A DNA stretch of 10,443 bases from Pseudomonadota bacterium (GTDB lineage Bacteria > Bdellovibrionota > Oligoflexia > Oligoflexales > Oligoflexaceae), in contig JAKQGS010000474.1 of NCBI GenBank assembly GCA_029556045.1, forward strand, positions 1-10,443. Reading direction: 5' to 3'. The notes beneath the pieces were generated by a model. The model was not told the origin of the DNA, made no database searches, and was given only the letters and a program-made list of their open reading frames with translations. Every line of letters begins with the position of its first letter. Positions within the stretch are counted from its first letter, which is position 1. Of this stretch, positions 1 through 5,447 are shown in pieces. The translations under genes and the position numbers were made by a program.

Positions 1-1
1 T

Positions 2-406
2 CGCCCACGCTGGTTACGGCCGCGACCGGTGTTGTATGGTGTGGCCCTGGTGGTTTTGATGACGGCACTGATCGTTATTGTTACGGGAAGGGAGGCCGTC
101 GCGCTGACCATCGTGCGGCAACCGGGAGCAGCCTACAGCCAGATGCCGGACGGCAAGTTGGCTAATCTGTTCCAAGTGCGATTGGTCAATCGGCGGGATG
201 AAGCTGTCCCCCTTAATTTCTCCGTGCTAAACCAGGCGGCGGTGGGGCTCACCTGTAGCTCCTGCTCCGAGCCGCTGCAACCATTTGAAGAACGGCGATT
301 ACTGCTGGTGGTGTCGTTTGTCGCGCAGGAATTCCGCGGTGACCGTGTGGAGATACAGCTGGACGCGACCGGAACCGAGTACAGTATTCCTATTCTCCAT
401 CCCTGA
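2..406 (+). CDS. ccoG: CcoG/FixG cytochrome c oxidase accessory protein, C-terminal part (5' end outside window)
   Basis: The reading frame is open from base 2, so the gene enters from the left; the GTG at 29 is internal. The visible part begins with a basic RPRWLRPRP stretch, then one membrane helix (LYGVALVVLMTALIVIV), then about 95 periplasmic residues of beta-rich sequence. This order (basic loop, last helix, Ig-like domain starting V-R-Q-P-G..Y..MPDGK..N.F.V.LVN) is the C-terminal layout of CcoG/FixG/RdxA. That protein is a polyferredoxin-like membrane protein needed for cbb3-type oxidase assembly and reported to act as a copper reductase. Its Fe-S and N-terminal membrane parts lie upstream, unseen. 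A CSSC pair sits in the Ig-like domain (bases about 254-265); I do not recall it as a standard family feature. The stop TGA overlaps the terminator stem. The family call is by remembered sequence resemblance and is fairly firm. Confidence 0.85.
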   Translation, partial: RPRWLRPRPVLYGVALVVLMTALIVIVTGREAVALTIVRQPGAAYSQMPDGKLANLFQVRLVNRRDEAVPLNFSVLNQAAVGLTCSSCSEPLQPFEERRLLLVVSFVAQEFRGDRVEIQLDATGTEYSIPILHP

Positions 407-432
407 CCCAACAATCATTTGGGTCCTTTTTT
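406..432 (+). terminator. Rho-independent terminator of ccoG
   Basis: A stem ACCCAA (406-411) pairs with TTGGGT (419-424) around a 7-nt loop and is followed by CC and six T. The stem starts on the last base of the ccoG stop codon. It is short, but the T-run and position make it a convincing end for the upstream transcript. Confidence 0.6.
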
Positions 433-490
433 GTCCGCCTACTCAACGCATGAACGGCGACGAATCAAACAAGGCCTTATTATATACGCC

Positions 491-550
491 GTTATGACGT
501 AATAACAAAGATATTATAAGATTTAAAATTATATAAACATTTTATATAAA
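491..550 (+). promoter_or_regulatory. AT-rich upstream region with a 16-bp palindrome and a duplicated TTATATAAA box
   Basis: GTTATGACGTAATAAC (491-506) is palindromic at 14 of 16 positions. Downstream, TTATATAAA occurs twice, at 529-537 and 542-550, 13 bp apart, within a stretch almost without G or C. Either copy could supply a -10 element for the secreted repeat protein starting at 648. I see no good -35 hexamer at the right distance, so the transcription start is not fixed. The palindrome could be an operator, but this is inference only. Confidence 0.3.
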
Positions 551-571
551 GCGTGTTAGAAGGGCAGGCAT

Positions 572-597
572 TCCCGGTGTTCAGTCTTTCATCGGGA
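572..597 (+). promoter_or_regulatory. Leader hairpin ahead of the repeat-protein gene
   Basis: TCCCGGTG (572-579) pairs with CATCGGGA (590-597), with one G-T wobble, around a 10-nt loop. It lies about 50 bases before the start codon at 648. No T-run follows, so it is not an intrinsic terminator. It may stabilise the leader or affect translation; no known riboswitch fold is recognised. Confidence 0.3.
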
Positions 598-647
598 GCA
601 TCAGCGTCTTGAGGCCCTGTCACCCTTCATTCACGGGAGAAATATTT

Positions 648-1664
648 ATGAAGTCCACATCCAAACCGTTCTACCATCATGTCCTTTCGTTGGTTGTATC
701 ATTGGCAACCTGCTCAGCCGGCACGGCATTGGCTGACCGCATCGATACCGGGTCGCCAAGCCGCACCCGCGGCAGCACCAATTATGAAGCGATACGGAAG
801 AACGATGATGGCAGCGTCAGCATCATCAAACCAAAGTACCGGGCGCCGAACGGCCAAAACCTGCGTCTGATGGCGACGGGATCCAGCCTCGATGGCGTGT
901 GTAAACTGTATGGATTTGTTTCTTATGTACGGAATAGCCTGCTGTCCCATGACGACAGCAATTCCGTTGGGGTTAAAATCAATGCCAGCGGCCGGTTTGG
1001 CGGCTACCTCGATAATCGCACGGAAGTGGGCCACCTCATTGATTCACTCGCTTGTTCCACCGGTAGTGAGCCGGGCGGAAACCCTGGTGCACGAACCATC
1101 CGTAACGACGACGGCAGCGTCAGCATCATGGCTCCGACCTTTCGGCTCAACGGCACCTCCTATCGCCTCATGAGCAATGGCTCCAGCATGGACGGTATTT
1201 GTCGCCTGTTTGGTCTCCCTGGTTATGTACCAAACTCCGCCATCACCCATGATGACAATCAAACTGTGGGAGTCCTGATTAACAGCGCCAGTCAGTTTGC
1301 AGGGTACCGCTACAGTGGCACGGAAGCGGGCCTCCAGATCGATGCTATGTCGTGCTTTTCCGACGAGCGCCATAGCGCCAGCGATCGGGCTCGGCGCATC
1401 CGGCAAAACGACGACGGTAGCGTCAGCATTCAAGGACCGATGTTTCGCATCAACGGTAAAGACATGCCGATTATGGAAGAAGGCTCAGACCTGAATGGTG
1501 TGTGTCGCCTCTACGGGTTTGAAGAATTTATTCCGGAAAGCCTGGAATCGGTGGATGACAACACCGCCATCGGTGTGGGGATCAACAGGAACGGCACATT
1601 TGCCACGTATGTGAACAGTGGCTTTGAGGCGGGTCACCAAATTCGTTCCATGATGTGTATCTAA
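648..1664 (+). CDS. Secreted protein with three tandem ~100-residue repeats
   Basis: This 338-residue protein is not one I recognise. The ATG at 648 is chosen over the in-frame TTG at 609 because GGGAGA stands seven bases before it and a signal peptide follows at once: a Lys-containing start, a hydrophobic core to about residue 27, and a likely cleavage after ALA (28-29). The mature part is three copies of one unit at about residues 49-137, 149-237 and 249-338. Each opens with IR-(x)-NDDGSVSI, then a short beta-like stretch, G-S-x-(L/M)-(D/N)-G-(V/I)-C, an L-(Y/F)-G-(F/L) segment, a DD pair, VG-(V)-x-IN, and ends near a second Cys. The cysteine pairs (85/136, 185/236, 286/337) are all 51 apart, which suggests one disulphide per repeat. 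The gene stands alone between two terminators. Secretion and repetition are seen; a binding or surface role is a guess. Confidence 0.85.
   Translation: MKSTSKPFYHHVLSLVVSLATCSAGTALADRIDTGSPSRTRGSTNYEAIRKNDDGSVSIIKPKYRAPNGQNLRLMATGSSLDGVCKLYGFVSYVRNSLLSHDDSNSVGVKINASGRFGGYLDNRTEVGHLIDSLACSTGSEPGGNPGARTIRNDDGSVSIMAPTFRLNGTSYRLMSNGSSMDGICRLFGLPGYVPNSAITHDDNQTVGVLINSASQFAGYRYSGTEAGLQIDAMSCFSDERHSASDRARRIRQNDDGSVSIQGPMFRINGKDMPIMEEGSDLNGVCRLYGFEEFIPESLESVDDNTAIGVGINRNGTFATYVNSGFEAGHQIRSMMCI
792..1661 (+). repeat. Three in-frame tandem repeats within the secreted protein gene
   Basis: Units begin near 792, 1095 and 1398, about 300 bp each. The opening AACGAYGAYGGYAGCGTCAG is nearly identical at the DNA level in all three (about 801, 1104 and 1410), while the rest has diverged to protein-level similarity. 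This pattern fits an old internal triplication. Confidence 0.8.
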
Positions 1665-1687
1665 TCTCGACTGACACCTCTTTAAAA

Positions 1688-1725
1688 TGCCCCGGTTGCG
1701 TTCTGCGGCCGGGGCACTTCTATTC
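1688..1725 (+). terminator. Intrinsic terminator after the repeat-protein gene
   Basis: TGCCCCGG (1688-1695) pairs perfectly with CCGGGGCA (1709-1716) around a 13-nt loop, 24 bases after the stop codon, followed by a pyrimidine-rich CTTCTATTCCTTTC tract. The stem is strong and GC-rich; the T-tract is interrupted. Confidence 0.6.
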
Positions 1726-1727
1726 CT

Positions 1728-1868
1728 TTCGCCAACCTAGTCTGCCTGGCTCTGTTATTTCGCTTTCGTAAGACCGACATCAATATGGAATCAGTGTGGT
1801 TATGCTCCCGCAATGACATCATTGCGAACCTATCCGTATTGGCCGCAGCCGTGGGGGCGCCGAAGTAA
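1728..1868 (+). pseudogene. Remnant of a cation diffusion facilitator (CDF) efflux transporter
   Basis: About 46 codons are readable from 1728 to the TAA at 1866-1868. They include LLFRFRKTDINMES and VWLCSRNDIIANLSVLAA. This is the pattern I recall for CDF-family metal-ion efflux proteins at the end of TM4, the TM4-TM5 loop and the start of TM5, where RFR.GD.NM(R/S)S.WLCSRND..AN.. is typical of one subfamily. Everything else of a ~200-300-residue transporter is missing. To the left lies the terminator of the previous gene, and to the right the similarity stops at VGAP, just before ATGTCACTT repeats. The ATG at 1785 is an internal Met of the parent gene, and no ribosome binding site supports it. 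I infer a decayed or interrupted gene. Functional expression is unlikely, and the family call rests on remembered consensus. Confidence 0.6.
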
Positions 1869-1919
1869 TGTCACTTATCTGAGAACTGATGACGTTGGAT
1901 GACATGGAACATGTCACTT
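1868..1919 (+). repeat. Direct repeat ATGTCACTT and palindrome beside the CDF remnant
   Basis: ATGTCACTT occurs at 1868-1876 and again at 1911-1919. The second copy is the right arm of a perfect inverted repeat, TGACATG (1900-1906), GAA, CATGTCA (1910-1916). Repeated short motifs at a point where gene homology ends are what the edge of an insertion element can look like, but no transposase reading frame follows. It could equally be a regulator site. Confidence 0.4.
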
Positions 1920-2165
1920 GCCCCAGTGTTTGTTGGTGAATTATGTGGTGGAGGATAGCAGGCAAGAAAGGTGGCGTAAGGGATTACCTAGGTGGAAACA
2001 GTTCAACTTATGATGACGTCGACACTTTGATTCGCCGTATGACATCTTAACGGACAGTAATTATTGAACTTATTGTGTTGTTTTAAAGTATTTAATGGAA
2101 AAGTCGTTAAATATCATACATGATAACATATGGAATGAAAGGCTATGCAATGCGAGGGTGAGAGG
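1869..2165. other. Intergenic stretch without a recognised gene
   Basis: About 300 bases lie between the transporter remnant and the antitoxin-like gene. They hold the ATGTCACTT repeats, a second copy of TGATGACGT (1887-1895 and 2011-2019), and a 35-codon frame at 1943-2050 with no convincing ribosome binding site and no recognisable protein. The last 100 bases turn AT-rich and probably carry the promoter of the gene at 2166. TTGAAC at 2064 is the nearest -35-like hexamer, but its spacing to an -10-like sequence is poor. Confidence 0.4.
2112..2125 (+). promoter_or_regulatory. Palindromic operator candidate before the HigA-like gene
   Basis: TATCAT-AC-ATGATA is a perfect 14-bp inverted repeat 40 bases before the start codon at 2166. 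HTH antitoxins usually bind such sites in their own promoter, so autorepression is a reasonable inference. No second copy is seen nearby. Confidence 0.4.
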
Positions 2166-2495
2166 ATGGCAAGAAGAACTGAATCATATCAGAGTACCAC
2201 GGCAATAAAACTGCGAGATCCAGAATATGCCGATGCTTACTTGAAAGCAGCGATTTACAACCATGGGACACCTTTCAAGGAAGCCTTGGCGGATATGATT
2301 GATCGATTCGGGCATGCAGAATTCGCCGCAATGATCGGGATGAGTCCGCCAAACGTGACGCGAATGGTTAAAAGATTGATGGAAGATGCTGATATCAAAC
2401 ATGAAACCCTTGAGCGTCTGCTCTCAGGTTTCGGTCTTACCTTGAAAATAGATACAGAAGTTTCTGAAACAAAAAGGAAGGCCAGGCGTGCTTAA
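2166..2495 (+). CDS. HigA-like addiction-module antidote / HTH DNA-binding protein, apparently without a toxin
   Basis: The protein has 109 residues. The ATG at 2166 is preferred over the in-frame ATG at 2145 because AGGG lies seven bases before it, and because family members are about 100 residues long. The N-terminal third has the KLRDPEYADAYLKAAIYN pattern (about residues 15-32) typical of the 'probable addiction module antidote protein' family (TIGR02684 type). It is followed by a helix-turn-helix at about 48-75 (FAAMIGMSPPNVTRMVKRL) and the LLSGFGLTLKI end. The C-terminus is basic (KRKARRA). In the family it normally follows a small RelE/HigB-like toxin gene. Here the 300 bases upstream and 140 downstream contain none, so this is an orphan antitoxin or a plain transcriptional regulator. 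A palindrome at 2112-2125 may be its own operator. It converges with the minus-strand PspC gene. Confidence 0.75.
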   Translation: MARRTESYQSTTAIKLRDPEYADAYLKAAIYNHGTPFKEALADMIDRFGHAEFAAMIGMSPPNVTRMVKRLMEDADIKHETLERLLSGFGLTLKIDTEVSETKRKARRA

Positions 2496-2548
2496 GTGAT
2501 TGAATCCGTCCCGATCAATTGTGGATCAATGCCAGCTTCAACTTAACA

Positions 2549-2581
2549 GCGCGGGGCTCGCCAGGCTTGTATCCGCCGCGC
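2549..2581. other. Long-loop hairpin downstream of the HigA-like gene
   Basis: GCGCGG (2549-2554) can pair with CCGCGC (2576-2581) across a 21-nt loop in the intergenic space between convergent genes. There is no T-run. It may contribute to transcript ends but is weak on its own. Confidence 0.2.
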
Positions 2582-2592
2582 TAGTCAAATAC

Positions 2593-2625
2593 CGACGCTA
2601 CGAGATTCTGGCGTCGCATTTTGAA
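2593..2625. terminator. Probable terminator hairpin between convergent genes
   Basis: CGACGC (2593-2598) pairs with GCGTCG (2611-2616) around a 12-nt loop. On the plus strand CATTTTG follows, and on the minus strand GTATTTG, so it could serve either direction. It lies 21 bases after the stop of the PspC-domain gene. The T-tracts are short, which keeps the confidence modest. Confidence 0.4.
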
Positions 2626-2637
2626 CCGTGAGGGCGA

Positions 2638-3018
2638 TCAAGATGGCGTGGACTCTTCGAGGGCAAATGCGAGGACTATGTAAAAAAGGATCGTCACCCC
2701 GAGGGAGCTGAGGGCGGCCACCACCATCAGGGCACGCACCACACCTACCTCCATGCCGAGACGGCGGGCCAGGCGCAGGCAAACTCCCGCGAGTTTTTTC
2801 TCCTCGGCTTCCATGACCCGGTCTTCCCGCGGCAGACAAACCGCCAAGATGATATAAGCCAGAAAACCGACACCACAAAGCATGGCGATGATCCATAGGA
2901 GGCGGACAAACGTCACCTCCATGTTCATGGCTTTGGCCAAACCTTTGGCCACACCAGCGACCATGCCGTCTTTGGAGCGAACCCAGCGGTGAGTGGTGAT
3001 GAGTCGGGTGGTTTCCAT
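2638..3018 (-). CDS. Membrane protein with two tandem PspC domains
   Basis: The protein has 126 residues from the ATG at 3018. That start is preferred over the in-frame ATG at 3057 because an AAGGA-type site lies about ten bases before it and the longer form would overlap the upstream arsR-like gene. Residues about 11-66 are a PspC domain: WVRSKDGMVAGVAKGLA, then a helix over 38-62 ending in LPRED. Residues about 74-122 are a second, shorter copy: KKLAGVCLRLARRLGMEV, a helix over 95-119, then ALEE. PspC of the phage-shock system is an inner-membrane partner that senses envelope stress; single-domain PspC proteins are common, and two in a row is less usual. No pspA, pspB or pspF is visible. 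It follows the ArsR-type gene by 17 bp, so the two are very likely one operon and it is probably repressed by that regulator. Confidence 0.85.
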   Translation of the reverse strand: METTRLITTHRWVRSKDGMVAGVAKGLAKAMNMEVTFVRLLWIIAMLCGVGFLAYIILAVCLPREDRVMEAEEKKLAGVCLRLARRLGMEVGVVRALMVVAALSSLGVTILFYIVLAFALEESTPS

Positions 3019-3035
3019 GAGACGGATTTCCTTTT

Positions 3036-3332
3036 TTACTTGAGTTGAAGGCGGCAACAGCTGAGTTCAATTTCCCGGGACACCGGATTGAAGGTCACCG
3101 ACTCCGATAGCTCGTAATACAGGCTGCGGCCCTTGCGAATCGGATGAACCAGACCCTCACGCCGTAAAGAGGCCAGGTGATGGGATACCAGGCTTTGTTC
3201 CAGGGCCAGTTTTTCCACCAGAGCGGTGACGTTTTGCGGACCATTAAAAAGGGTTTCAATGATCCGCAGGCGGTTTTCATCCGCCAACAGACGGAACCAA
3301 CGAACCCGATTTGTGGTTGTTTTTGCGTCCAT
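3036..3332 (-). CDS. ArsR-family winged-helix transcriptional repressor
   Basis: The protein has 98 residues, a usual length for the ArsR/SmtB family. ADENRLRIIETLFNGPQNV (about 17-35) is the family's opening helix pair, EQSLVSHHLASLRREGLV (45-62) is the recognition helix, and IRKGRSLYYEL (65-75) is the beta-wing. The classic arsenic or cadmium ligand motif (ELCVCDL) in the recognition helix is absent. A CC pair occurs only near the C-terminus (residues 92-93), so the inducer cannot be read from the sequence. The gene precedes the tandem-PspC gene by 17 bp and is divergent from a small exported-protein gene. A palindrome 26 bases upstream of the start (3358-3368) is a likely autoregulatory operator. 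Membrane-stress control of the operon is inferred from the PspC neighbour; a metal-responsive role is an alternative. Confidence 0.85.
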   Translation of the reverse strand: MDAKTTTNRVRWFRLLADENRLRIIETLFNGPQNVTALVEKLALEQSLVSHHLASLRREGLVHPIRKGRSLYYELSESVTFNPVSREIELSCCRLQLK

Positions 3333-3357
3333 GGTGGCCCAACCTGCTCATCTTGCA

Positions 3358-3368
3358 ATGATAATCAT
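3358..3368 (-). promoter_or_regulatory. Operator/promoter candidate of the arsR-pspC pair
   Basis: ATGAT-A-ATCAT is a perfect 11-bp palindrome 26 bases upstream of the arsR-like start codon. ArsR proteins often bind AT-rich imperfect palindromes in this position. Read on the minus strand the left half is preceded by TTGACG and contains TATGAT, both promoter-like hexamers, but their spacing is too short for a standard sigma-70 pair. Confidence 0.35.
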
Positions 3369-3738
3369 AGAAAAAACGTCAATATGGCTGCGGCAGATGG
3401 TAGCAGAATTTTTTATCTTTATGAATGGGCCATTTCTATCATTCTAGGTATTCCTCCCCGAATGGCGATGAAAGGTTAGGAGCTGGATGTGGTTTTGATG
3501 GATTTTTAAACCATCTTTGAAGACTTTTTATACGATGCCTGAGCTGTTTCAAATGGCTAAAACAGTAATATTTACGGCTATATATCTGAACCAATACTGA
3601 ATCCCCAGCTTCGTAGATGATCTTTTTAAGTATATTTTATTAAAAAACGATAGGTTTTTATAAATTGCATGATATTCCCCCCGTACCTAAAAGCTGCCGG
3701 TTTGGCAGCCCCAACAAACTCTGTGAGGAGATACCGAT
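3369..3738. other. AT-rich divergent intergenic region
   Basis: About 370 bases separate the divergent arsR-like gene and the small exported-protein gene. No reading frame here looks like a protein. It contains a weak hairpin (GATGG 3497-3501 with CCATC 3511-3515), an A/T-dense block at 3625-3665 with TATAAA at 3659 as a possible -10 element for the gene at 3739, and the leader hairpin listed separately. The low G+C content compared with the genes is notable but common in promoter regions. Confidence 0.4.
3693..3709 (+). promoter_or_regulatory. Leader hairpin ahead of the small exported-protein gene
   Basis: GCTGCC (3693-3698) pairs with GGCAGC (3704-3709) around GGTTT, ending 29 bases before the start codon and close to the GAGGAG ribosome binding site. 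No T-run follows. It may stabilise the message or modulate initiation. Confidence 0.3.
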
Positions 3739-4146
3739 ATGAAAAAGTTTTTGATGGTCTTGGCATTGATGGCGTCACCCGTAATGGCTCAAGACAGCAT
3801 TTGTTACGAATTATCGTCGGATGGGCAGACATGGAGCCGAACCGCCGAGTTGCTTTGTGTGGCCACCACCAAAAATGAAGAAACCGGCAAGTACGATCTG
3901 ACATTGGCCATTGATGACCTGGGGCAAAAGCAGGTGGTCGCCACCTTTTCCCTCGATATGATCAGACGCCTGCGCTGCATTGACTGCAATGGCGACGTTT
4001 TCGGATTGAAAAATCCTTCCAACAGTGTTTTCAACAGCTTGAAAATCACGTTTAATGGCCGCCGTGAGCTGGTGGATGGTAGCGGCGTAGAAGCTGGGAC
4101 CGTGAAAATTGGCAAGAACAAGTTCTTCTATCGTTCGGCGCAGTAA
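3739..4146 (+). CDS. Small exported protein of unknown function with four cysteines
   Basis: This 135-residue protein is not one I recognise. The start is clear: GAGGAG lies eight bases before the ATG, and the protein opens with a classical signal peptide (MKKFLMVLALMASPVMA, cleavage after residue 17). The mature part, about 118 residues, is predicted from its alternating pattern to be mostly beta strands. It has Cys at 22, 40, 80 and 83, the last two in a RRLRCIDCNGD motif. The pattern suits one or two disulphides in the periplasm; a CxxC redox or metal site is possible but unsupported. The gene is monocistronic: it has its own leader and ends 28 bases before a strong terminator. It is divergent from the arsR-pspC pair, so shared regulation is possible. 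Confidence 0.8.
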   Translation: MKKFLMVLALMASPVMAQDSICYELSSDGQTWSRTAELLCVATTKNEETGKYDLTLAIDDLGQKQVVATFSLDMIRRLRCIDCNGDVFGLKNPSNSVFNSLKITFNGRRELVDGSGVEAGTVKIGKNKFFYRSAQ

Positions 4147-4174
4147 TTTTGCATCCCAATACCAGGTAACCACT

Positions 4175-4210
4175 CGGGAGGATTTCGCAGGAAATCCTCC
4201 CGTCGTTTTA
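4175..4210 (+). terminator. Strong intrinsic terminator
   Basis: CGGGAGGATTTC (4175-4186) pairs perfectly over 12 bp with GAAATCCTCCCG (4191-4202) around a GCAG tetraloop, followed by TCGTTTTA. It ends the small exported-protein transcript and isolates the arsS operon. Confidence 0.85.
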
Positions 4211-4269
4211 TGGGCGGGGCGTTTGTTTTCGTTGGTTTCTTACGAGATACGATTTGGTGAACAGGGCGC

Positions 4270-4300
4270 ATTGTCCATCTTTTACAGTGACAATTATATG
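4270..4300 (+). promoter_or_regulatory. Possible promoter/operator of the arsS operon
   Basis: TTGTCC (4271-4276) and TATATG (4295-4300) are 18 bp apart, each matching four of six positions of the sigma-70 hexamers. An inverted repeat ATTGTC (4270-4275) ... GACAAT (4289-4294) overlaps them, so a repressor could act here. It is 90 bases from the arsS start; nothing better is seen in between. Confidence 0.25.
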
Positions 4301-4388
4301 AACAGCCGCTAATATCTTTGCAGCAAATCGCGTTTAAAAATTAGTTTTATGAGATGGCTTTGTATACCTTTCTGACAGGGAGTGTCGC

Positions 4389-5432
4389 ATGGATCAGACA
4401 ACCGTCGTTGCGCGTGGTGAAGGCTCCGTTGATCTTGGTCTATTAACGGATGCCAAGTATGACTTTGCCGGCACCTGTGCGCGGCACCACGTGGATCTGC
4501 GACCCTTGACCGTGGAAACCCTCCAGCTGAATATCACCAAGTTGTGCAATCAGGCCTGCGTGCATTGCCACGTGGACGCCTCGCCCCGTCGCCGCGAGAT
4601 GATGGGGGATGAGACCCTGCAGCAGTGCCTCGATGTTCTGGCCCAAAACACCGGCATCAAAAATCTGGATATCACCGGGGGAGCCCCTGAGCTTCATCCC
4701 CGCTTTCGGGATCTGGTGACAGAGGCCCGTCGCCTGGGGCGGCATGTCTTGGTGCGGCACAATCTGACGGTATCGCAGGATTCTCATCCCATCACCAAGG
4801 AATCCATGGCGTGGGTGCACGATTTTTTTCAGGAGCAACGGGTGGAGGTGGTTTCGTCGCTGCCCTATTATCAGGAGTATTTTACCGACAAACAGCGGGG
4901 TAGCGGCGTGTTCCGCAAGAGTATGGATGCCCTGCGGTCCCTCAATGCGCGGGGCTATGGCAAAGAAGGCACGGGACTTCTGCTGAATCTGGTGTACAAC
5001 CCCGCCGGAGCATTTTTGCCGGCCCCTCAGGAGGCGCTTGAGGCGGATTATAAGAGGGAGTTGAAAACCCGCTTTGACGTGGAATTTAATCATTTGTTTG
5101 CTCTGACCAACATGCCCATCCATCGATTCAAGGCGCAGCTTGTGCGCAGCAAGGGTTATGAAGATTATATGGAAAAATTGGTCTCCGCCTATAATCCGGT
5201 GGCTGCTGGCGGCGTGATGTGCCGGTCCATCATCAGCGTCAGCCATGACGGGTATCTCTTTGATTGTGATTTTAACCAGATGCTGAAGATGAAAATCGGT
5301 GGCTCTCAGCCGTCGACGATTCATGATTTTGACATCGGGCGGTTATTGCAACGTGAGATCGTTATGGCGGATCATTGTTTTGGTTGCACAGCCGGGGCGG
5401 GCAGCAGCTGTGGTGGCAATACGGTAGCCTGA
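4389..5432 (+). CDS. arsS: Arsenosugar biosynthesis radical SAM protein ArsS
   Basis: The protein has 347 residues, a normal length for the family. AGGGAG lies six bases before the ATG. The radical SAM cluster motif CNQACVHC (Cys 53, 57, 60) binds the [4Fe-4S] that cleaves S-adenosylmethionine. DITGGAPEL (94-102) is the SAM-binding GGxPE-type motif. The second half has the ArsS signature (DUF3641-type): NLVYNPAGAFLPAPQ (200-214), FNHLFALTNMPI.RF (233-247), then VMCRSIISVSHDGYLFDCDFNQ (277-297) and the Cys-rich end CFGCTAGAGSSC (330-341). ArsS acts after arsenite methylation by ArsM and attaches the 5'-deoxyadenosyl group to dimethylarsenite on the way to arsenosugars. Some members carry selenocysteine in the Cys-rich tail; here I see only Cys. 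The peroxidase-like gene follows in the same frame after a single TGA and 15 bp. arsM is not in the window. Confidence 0.92.
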   Translation: MDQTTVVARGEGSVDLGLLTDAKYDFAGTCARHHVDLRPLTVETLQLNITKLCNQACVHCHVDASPRRREMMGDETLQQCLDVLAQNTGIKNLDITGGAPELHPRFRDLVTEARRLGRHVLVRHNLTVSQDSHPITKESMAWVHDFFQEQRVEVVSSLPYYQEYFTDKQRGSGVFRKSMDALRSLNARGYGKEGTGLLLNLVYNPAGAFLPAPQEALEADYKRELKTRFDVEFNHLFALTNMPIHRFKAQLVRSKGYEDYMEKLVSAYNPVAAGGVMCRSIISVSHDGYLFDCDFNQMLKMKIGGSQPSTIHDFDIGRLLQREIVMADHCFGCTAGAGSSCGGNTVA

Positions 5433-5447
5433 GAAAGGGTGACAATC

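Noticed and set aside
609..647. Upstream TTG start for the repeat-protein gene
   Set aside because: It would bury the signal peptide behind 13 residues. The ATG at 648 has a GGGAGA site at good distance.
1809..1826. Perfect inverted repeat CGCAATGA-CA-TCATTGCG as an operator
   Set aside because: It lies inside the readable CDF remnant and encodes its SRNDIIAN stretch, so the symmetry is most simply explained by coding sequence.
1943..2050. 35-codon frame as a small toxin gene for the HigA-like antitoxin
   Set aside because: The translation has no RelE/HigB features and is far too short, and no good ribosome binding site precedes it.
2585..3070. Minus-strand frame of 161 codons overlapping the PspC gene
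   Set aside because: It is an alternative frame of the same stretch with His/Gly/Pro-rich low-complexity translation. The overlapping frame has two clear PspC domains.
3517..3600. Short plus-strand frame in the divergent intergenic region
   Set aside because: About 27 codons without an ATG start at a ribosome binding site, in AT-rich sequence. Chance is sufficient explanation.
4443..5324. Long minus-strand open frame (293 codons)
   Set aside because: It is the antisense shadow of arsS, whose protein has unmistakable family motifs. The minus-strand translation shows no signal or domain pattern.
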